The notes under the pieces: generated by a model
The model's database searches: none
The model's input: only the letters and a program-made list of their open reading frames with translations
Told to the model about the DNA's origin: nothing
Assembly (NCBI RefSeq): GCF_036884655.1
Contig: NC_088342.1
Location: 30,657,001-30,721,000, forward strand
Direction of reading: 5' to 3'
DNA: 64,000 bases
Source of the DNA: Musa acuminata AAA Group
Taxonomy: Eukaryota > Streptophyta > Magnoliopsida > Zingiberales > Musaceae
Translations under genes and position numbers: made by a program
In this document: positions 58,220 to 64,000 of the stretch, in pieces
How positions within the stretch are numbered: the first letter of the stretch is position 1
How the letters are laid out: the number at the start of each line of letters is the position of its first letter

Positions 58220-59470
58220 TCATATCCATGTTCGCCCTTTCTTAGAATTTTTCATGTTAAACCTTTTGACAATGGTTTCTATGTACCTAGACTGGGACAA
58301 GCCAAGCATCCTCTTGGATCTATCTCTATAGATTCTAATCCCCAAGATATAGGATGCTTCCCCTAAGTCCTTCATGGAGAAATGTCTAGATAACCAAGCC
58401 TTTACTATGGATAGCATTCCTACGTCATTCCCAATGATGAGGATGTCATCCACATATAACACCAAAAAGGTGATAGCGCTCCCACTTACCTTTCTGTATA
58501 CACAAGGCTCATCTTCGTTCTTAACGAAGTCATAAGATTTGATTGCCTCATCAAATCTTATGTTCCAACTTCGGAAAGCTTGCTTTAGTTCATAAATGGA
58601 TCTAAGCAACCTACACACCCTATCTGGGCAGTTCTTGGACACGAATCCCTCAGGTTGCATCATATACACCTCCTCCTCGAGGTTCCCATTGAGGAATGCG
58701 GTTTTCACATCCATCTGCCAGATCTCATAATCATAGTGTGCTGCAATAGCCAATAGAATTCTGATGGATTTTAGCATTGCTACGGGTGAGAAGGTTTCGT
58801 CGTAGTCAACACCTTGCCTTTGACGATACCCCTTAGCCACTAGCCTTGCTTTATAGGTCTCTACCTTTCCATCTACTCCGATCTTTTTCTTAAAGATCCA
58901 CTTGCAACCGATGGGTAAAATACCTTCGGGCGCATCAACTAGGTTCCAAACCTTATTGGAGTACATAGAATCCATCTCAGAATTCATGGCTTCTTGCCAC
59001 TTCCCGGAGTCTATACTCATAATAGCCTCCTCGTAGGTCTGAGGATCAATATCCTCAACATCCTCTCCTCTAATATGTCCCACATATCTCTCAGGAGGAT
59101 GGGATACTCTATCAGACCTGCGTAAAGTTAAAACTTGTGTATTAGGTACCTGAACAGACTCGGGCTGTAGAGTGGTGCTTGAGCTTGGTTCTCTAACCTC
59201 GCTCAACTCTATCATTCTCCCACTATCTCCGCCAAGAATGTGTTCCTTCTCAAGGAACACTGCTCTCTTAGCTACAAAGACCTTTTGGTCCTCGAGATGA
59301 TAGAAATAATACCCACAAGTTTCCTTGGGGTATCCCACAAATTTGCATCGCTCTGTCCTTGATTCTAACTTATCGGGGTTGTGTCTTTTAACGTGGGCAG
59401 GGCAGCCCCAAATCTTAACAACCTTAAGATCAGGCTTCTTCCCTTTCCATATCTCATATGGTGTAGACAC
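58220..59470 (-). pseudogene. Copia F integrase tail and reverse transcriptase
   Basis: An open stretch of 416 codons. It starts in the integrase C-terminus (STPYEIWKGKKPDLKVVKIWG), then has the reverse transcriptase: GCKWIFKKKIGVDGKVETYK, DYDETFSPVAMLKSIRILLA, WQMDVKTAFLNGNLEEEVYM and LYVDDILIIGND with the YVDD motif. The usual LKQASRSW is LKQAFRSW here. Frameshifts at both ends (near 59474 and 58218) separate it from integrase and RNase H. Within the stretch the catalytic motifs are intact. Confidence 0.9.
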
Positions 59471-59477
59471 TACCGAC

Positions 59478-60119
59478 TTAGTTGGAACTCTGTTCAGTAG
59501 GTAAGCTGTGGTCTCTAGGGCATATCCCTAGAAGTAGGTCAGCGAAACTCATCATGGACCGTACCATATCTAATAACGTACGATTTCTCCTTTCAGAGAC
59601 ACCATTGAGCTGAGGTGTGTAAGGAGGTGTCCATTGGGATAATATCCCATGGTCCTTGAGGAACTGAGTAAACTCTGTACTTAAGTACTCACCTCCTCGA
59701 TCTGATCGAAGAGTTTTGATACTCTTTCCAGTCTGGTTCTCCACCTCATTCTTATACTCTCTGAATTTCTCAAAGGCCTCGGATTTGTACTTCATTAAGT
59801 ACACATATCCATACCTTAAGAAATCATCAGTAAATGTAATGAAGTAGGAGTAACCTCCAATGGCATGAGTTGACATGGGTCCACATACATCACTATGTAT
59901 GAGTTCCAACAACTCAATGGCTCTCTCTCCAATTCCACTAAATGGAGAGTTGGTCAATTTTCCACGAATGCAAGGTTCACAAGTTGCATATGACACGTAG
60001 TCGAATGGATCTAGATATCCATCTGTTAGTAACTTTTGAATCCTTCTTTCATGGATGTGACCTAGCCTACAATGCCACAGGTATGCGCTGTTCACTTCAT
60101 CTCGTTTCCTCTTAGACAC
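59478..60119 (-). pseudogene. Copia F integrase core
   Basis: 213 codons. The HHCC zinc-binding part is LWHCRLGHIHERRIQKLL and CEPCIRGK. The catalytic residues are D in HSDVCGPM, D in LRSDRGGEY and E in NGVSERRNRTLLDM. The frame changes after FADLLLG, so the link to the reverse transcriptase frame is broken. All catalytic residues are present. Confidence 0.9.
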
Positions 60120-60312
60120 TTACATTCATAATGTGTGAAGTAGTGTTTTGCATAAACAAACCTTTATGCAATATTCCTCTTGTCAATCTCCCCTCGGCTT
60201 TGCTAGAATTTACAATAAATTGTAGATGTAATAAGCAATACTGGTATCCAATACCAATGCACTATCACAAAAATCTGCCAATTGGAGATTGATCATGAAT
60301 GTACCTGAAGCT
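60120..60312 (-). pseudogene. Copia F protease remnant
   Basis: Minus-sense translation around 60210-60270 gives DSALVLDTSIAYYIYN, where an LDTGS-type active site is expected; here it reads DTS. Stops and frame changes surround it. The segment is shorter than a full protease, so part may be missing. Confidence 0.6.
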
Positions 60313-61125
60313 TCACCAAGCTTCTTGTTTCGCCCTTTCTACAAGGTACTCTTTGCAGTTCCTCTTCCAGTGCCCATCTTTACCACAGTGGAAGCACTGG
60401 CCTTTGTCCTTTGCTGGGTCTTTCTTAGCAACCTTTGCTTTACCTGGTTTGCCCTTGCCTTTTCCCTTCTTAAGGGACCTTTCTGCTTTCCTTTTCTTTC
60501 TGGTCTCACCAGTGTAGAGAACTGGCTTCTCTTTCTTAATAGTACTCTCTGCCTCCCTCAACATATTGAGGAGCTCTGGGAGAGTCACCTCAAGCTTGTT
60601 CATATTAAAATTCATTATGAACTGTGAAAAGGAATCTGGTAGGGACTGAAGTACAATGTCCACACACAAGTTATCCTCTAGGACCATTCCTAGACCTGTG
60701 AGTTTCTCTATCCACTCAATCATCTTTAGGACATGGTTCTGAACCAGTGTCCCCTCAGTCATCCTAGCGCGGAAGAGGCTCTTAGATATCTCATATCGCT
60801 GAGTCCTTCCCTGTTCCTCAAACAATTTGCGGACATGTAGGAGAATGGATCTGGCATCCATCTTTTCATGTTGTCTCTGTAACTCAGGAGTCATAGAGCC
60901 CAACATATATCACTGAGCAAGAGTGGAGTCATCAATGTACTTCACGTAGCGAGCGATCTCATCCTCGTTTGCCCCTTCTTCGGGCGTAGGCATCACTGTA
61001 TCAAGGACGTACACGATTTTCTCCGCTGTGAGAACAATTCTCAAGTTACGGAGCCAATCCATATAATTTGGACCAGTGAGGCGGTTGACATCAAGTATGC
61101 CACGTAAGGGATTTAAAAGCGACAT
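60313..61125 (-). pseudogene. Copia F gag with one nonsense codon
   Basis: ATG at 61125 (MSLLNPLRGILDVNRLTGPN). A TGA near 60907-60909 interrupts after DDSTLAQ and the same frame resumes as [13 protein letters not shown], so one substitution explains the break. The central part has LFRARMTEG and [20 protein letters not shown] basic [17 protein letters not shown] stretch precedes the CCHC knuckle [14 protein letters not shown]. The frame is lost after RAKQEAW. Without the nonsense codon this would be a standard Tork/Angela-like Gag. Confidence 0.88.
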
Positions 61126-61310
61126 TTTCTGAAAATAAAGATGTAGCAGAAATGAATAACATGCAGATTTTGCAAGAAATAAACTATCAAGATATGGACT
61201 TCTATCTTAATATGCTCCCACTATTTTACTAACGAGTCACGCGACACCCTCAGCACGTGAAACGGAAGTCTCCGGCAGGCTTCTAGTGGGGATCAGGATC
61301 CAATCAGCGT

Positions 61311-61623
61311 CTTAGTGTAACCTCGAGGGACTCGACCAATCACACTAAGCCTAAAAGGTAGGCAACTCTTGCCGATCACAACTCCTTGTGATTCCCGTCC
61401 TGTTCGGCCTCCGAATCACCATGGTCTCGAGGGACTCGACCAACCATGATGCTCGGTTAAGTCAACACCTTCGTTACAAGATGAGTCTGATTTGATGATA
61501 TACCCTCGAGGGACTCGACCAAGCATACCATGCCCTCAGGTCACCGGTGACATCTCTATGTCGTAAGCAAGATAGCGAATCGCGATATAGGTGAGTCTCG
61601 AGGGACTCGACCAACTCAACCTA
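61311..61623 (-). repeat. Four stem-loops with a common 18-base loop
   Basis: The plus-strand core CTCGAGGGACTCGACCAA occurs at 61322-61339, 61426-61443, 61505-61522 and 61597-61614. Each is bracketed by its own complementary arms: CTTAGTGT with ACACTAAG (61311-61318/61342-61349), CCGA...CATGG with CCATG...TCGG (61411-61424/61444-61456), ATGATATACC with AGCATACCAT (61495-61504/61522-61531), and TAGGTGAGT with ACTCAACCTA (61588-61596/61614-61623). The core itself contains TCGAG-GGA-CTCGA. Confidence 0.82.
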
Positions 61624-62393
61624 CACCGGGAATCGGTTCATACTCATAACGATGGAAGGCCACGTGGGTTAATCTAATTGCCTCACGTTTACCGACTTAA
61701 TATTATCGAGAGATATTTCTATGATTTGGTCTCCTAATATGACATGTCACACATATACATATTTAATATATATCTACATCGCATGCAAATATATATACAT
61801 ATCTAGTATGTGTATAAGCAATCACACCAGATGATCATGGACCACAACCTAATATGATTAGGCCCGAGCCAGTAGGCCTAATCACTCACATCAAGATCTA
61901 TGTGTGCAACGGTGCATCTCCATGCCCTGTGATCGTCCATCTCGTCCTCGTCGGTTCCGTCGACATCTTGATGCATCTCCATGCATCACGATCGTCCGTC
62001 TCGTGGGTCCCGCTATCGCATCCACGCTCCCGCTGCGCCTCCTCATGTGATTACAACTTAATCATAGGCACGCAGGCCCGACAATAAACGAGAAATATAA
62101 TGGAGGTTCGCAGACCTCAATAATAATAATCACAAGTACACACATCACACGGTCCATGATCATCCATCCACACATCATACATCACATGTATAAATAATCA
62201 TCATCATGTAGGACTACTAGATAATAATAAAATAATAATCAACTAAACCTTTTAATTAATTAATATTTTATGAAATCAGGGATATGTAGGGAATTTCTCA
62301 ATTCCTAAGGGTATTTTCGTAATTTGGACAAAAGACAGAAACTGGAATTTCTCAAATTCACAGGGGCAAAACTATCTTTTTGCCAAGAAAACC

Positions 62394-62810
62394 CTAATGC
62401 CCTTTCCCCTTTCGCTGCTGCCGCCGCCGCCGCCGCCACCCTGCTGGCGGCGGCCTGTGCGGCGGGGCGAGGGCGCTGCCCTCGCCTGCAGGCGGCACGC
62501 CCGCTAGCGGCGCTGCCGCTGCAGGTGGGCTCCCCCTTCGGGCGCCGCTGCCTCCGCAGGCGGTGTTGTCCCGCCGGGCGGCCGCCCCTGTGGGGGGGGG
62601 TTTCGCCCACGGGAGCAACGGCGGCTGGCGCCGCTGCCCTGCGGCGCCTCTGCCCGTGGGCTGCCAGCCCCGCCGGCAGCAAGCCTGCTGCAAGCAGGCC
62701 GCCGGCCGGCCGGCTGCTGCAGACGCAGCCCCTGTGCTGCCCGCCTTCGGCTGCGCTTCACGCACGCAGATCGAGGGCAGCAACTGTTGCTGCCCTTTCT
62801 CGCTTTTGCG
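62394..62810. other. GC-rich island in the leader of F
   Basis: By eye this is far more GC-rich than the element around it: CCGCCGCCGCCGCC runs, GCAGGCGGC, GCCGGCCGGCCGGC and similar blocks. It sits between AT-rich leader sequence and the primer site. Long frames on both strands reflect the lack of AT-rich stops and match no family I know. Confidence 0.7.
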
Positions 62811-62886
62811 TCAACGATTTTGACGTCAATATTCTTCCTAAACACAACACACGCAGTTCAAAACCAATCATTCGCACGAACAACCT

Positions 62887-62899
62887 GGCTCTGATACCA
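62887..62899 (-). other. Primer-binding site of copia F
   Basis: Plus GGCTCTGATACCA is the exact complement of TGGTATCAGAGCC, the initiator tRNA-Met site, one base from the LTR start at 62901. Confidence 0.93.
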
Positions 62900-62900
62900 C

Positions 62901-64000
62901 TGTTGGGAAATCTTGGGGCGACATCATATGCGCAGCGGAAGAACAAGAAAACAAAATCCCCGATTCCTCAAAAAGATGTTCGTCGTCGTGTGAAGATTGG
63001 TGCGCAAAATCCGCGAAACTTAAAACTGCGTATAGAGTAGATTGTGTTACCTAGGGAGATCGTATATCCCTGTTTTGCAGATCCTTAGGAGAGGGTGAAG
63101 GTCAAGCGTCCTCCTCTCTAGCGGTGATCCACACAGTAGGGTTGCGACGACGCTCCTCAAAACTCCAGGCCTGCTATGAGGTGGAGAGGGAGAGGAGAAT
63201 AGGAAAGGCAAGCAAAGACTCTAGCCTATGAGGCTCTAAATCCCTCCTATTTATAGAGGTCCCGTGTCAAACCCTAATGGGTCCTTCCCTAGTGGGTATT
63301 GGATCTGCATCCAATAAGACAAGGGCTCCGTCAGATATCTCATATCCGAACCTCTACTCATCGCAATGCCTACCATATGTGTGTGACCCTCTAGGCCCAA
63401 TATCGAGCTGGCCGCGAGTCATACCTGTCAGAACTCCTTCTAACTGAGTGAATTATTATCTCTGTAATAATTCACTCGACTCATCGACTACGGACGTACT
63501 AGGCCACTACGCCGTAGTCCCCAGACGATACAGGGGAATCCAATCCATTGGACCTGTCTGTCCTCAGTGACCGTGTACCTATAGTCCCTCATCCATCTAA
63601 TATCCCAGAGACCGTATATCGAGCATGGTGTTGTCAAACCCATACGGTTTCTACTCGTGTCTCGCTCTAATCGGATTCTCCCGGAGAACTCTTTCTCTCT
63701 CAACCCGAATGACCCTGGCCAGGGATTTGTCTGAGCAAGAACACATGGGATATTCCTCTCATGACGCCGAGAGTGGATGATCCTCTATCGACACTCAATA
63801 GCCCTCGTAAGGTCGACTACCACTCCCAATGACCAGCTGTACTAGATCTGGGACAGCCAAACCTATAAGTCTGGTATCAAAGAGTGGAGCACTCATACAG
63901 GACATCTTTGGTGTCTCAAGTCTAAGGACCAGATAGACCACTAGGACTACAGAATCGCTGTCTGACAATAAGGCATCATCAACCATCCAGCATTCCGTAA
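62901..64000 (-). repeat. 5' LTR of copia F (partial, cut by window end)
   Basis: The first 1100 bases match 56036-57140 closely. About 395 further bases should lie beyond the window, followed by the target duplication CATTT if the left flank is read correctly. Confidence 0.9.

Larger units (their letters stand above)
61126..62886 (-). other. Long untranslated leader of copia F
   Basis: 1.76 kb between primer site and gag. It contains four stem-loops with a shared loop (61311-61623), AT-rich sequence near 61740-61830 and 62200-62330, and a GC-rich island (62394-62810). Open frames across the island on both strands are composition artefacts. The length is unusual for a leader but similar ones are known in BARE/Angela-like elements. 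Confidence 0.75.
56036..64000 (-). mobile_element. Tork/Angela-type copia element F, runs off the window
   Basis: Minus orientation: 5' LTR 62901 to beyond 64000, primer site 62887-62899, long leader, gag, protease, integrase, reverse transcriptase, RNase H, polypurine tract at ~57531-57545 and 3' LTR 56036-57530. The two LTRs are very similar over the shared ~1.1 kb, with a 3-base and a 6-base indel near 56205-56240 and scattered substitutions, so it is fairly young. The coding region has one nonsense codon in gag and several frameshifts. The left target site is probably CATTT (56031-56035). Exact lineage within Tork/Angela is uncertain. Confidence 0.88.

Noticed and set aside
62305..63040. 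Alanine-rich frames of 113-238 codons over the F leader and LTR
   Set aside because: Overlapping frames on both strands in a GC-rich island that run into the primer site and LTR; a composition artefact, not a gene.

Overview
This is a nuclear plant chromosome window. The CYP94-type P450 with a very GC-rich coding sequence, the 15-exon auxin response factor gene and the dense nested Ty1/copia elements point to a commelinid monocot. A Zingiberales genome (banana or ensete type) is my best guess, but that rests on general appearance only.

Layout. Two host genes lie in the first 15 kb: a single-exon CYP94C-like jasmonate-catabolic P450 (2037-3521, +) and an ARF2-like auxin response factor (9274-14445, -; 15 coding exons, 837 aa, rebuilt exon by exon with every phase consistent). 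Between them are a small TRIM-like element with a tRNA-Met primer site (5695-6063) and a degenerate ~130-bp tandem repeat of seven copies (6592-7470). From 14.8 to 18.2 kb is a GC-rich then AT-rich spacer without a recognisable gene.

From 18.2 kb to the end almost everything is Ty1/copia retrotransposon. Two families dominate. One is SIRE/Maximus-like (LTRs 1.3-1.8 kb, TGTTGAATCTC...GATCCTAACA). The other is a Tork/Angela-type copia (LTR 1495 bp, ending CCCAACA). They are nested. An old + copia (G, 18223-30938) holds a solo SIRE LTR (18691-19958) and a recombinant pair of SIRE elements (B 20478-25364 and A 25365-30039, both -). SIRE element D (-, from 31231) carries three separate insertions in one LTR: C (36975-43538), a young intact element (43631-50899) and E1 (51063 on). 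E1 holds E2 (53445 on), and E2 holds copia F (56036 to past the window end).

The most interesting system is a group of gag-only SIRE derivatives (A, D and the 43631-50899 element). They keep SIRE LTRs, primer site and polypurine tract. They encode a Gag whose CCHC zinc knuckle is missing or broken and whose C-terminus is shared among the three copies. They have no protease, integrase or reverse transcriptase; AT-rich non-coding DNA fills that space. The youngest copy has an intact 306-aa Gag, a perfect 5-bp target duplication and LTRs differing at only two positions. It must have been mobilised recently by enzymes from another element. A second observation is a set of four stem-loops in the leader of copia F with one shared 18-nt loop and four different arm sequences that still pair.
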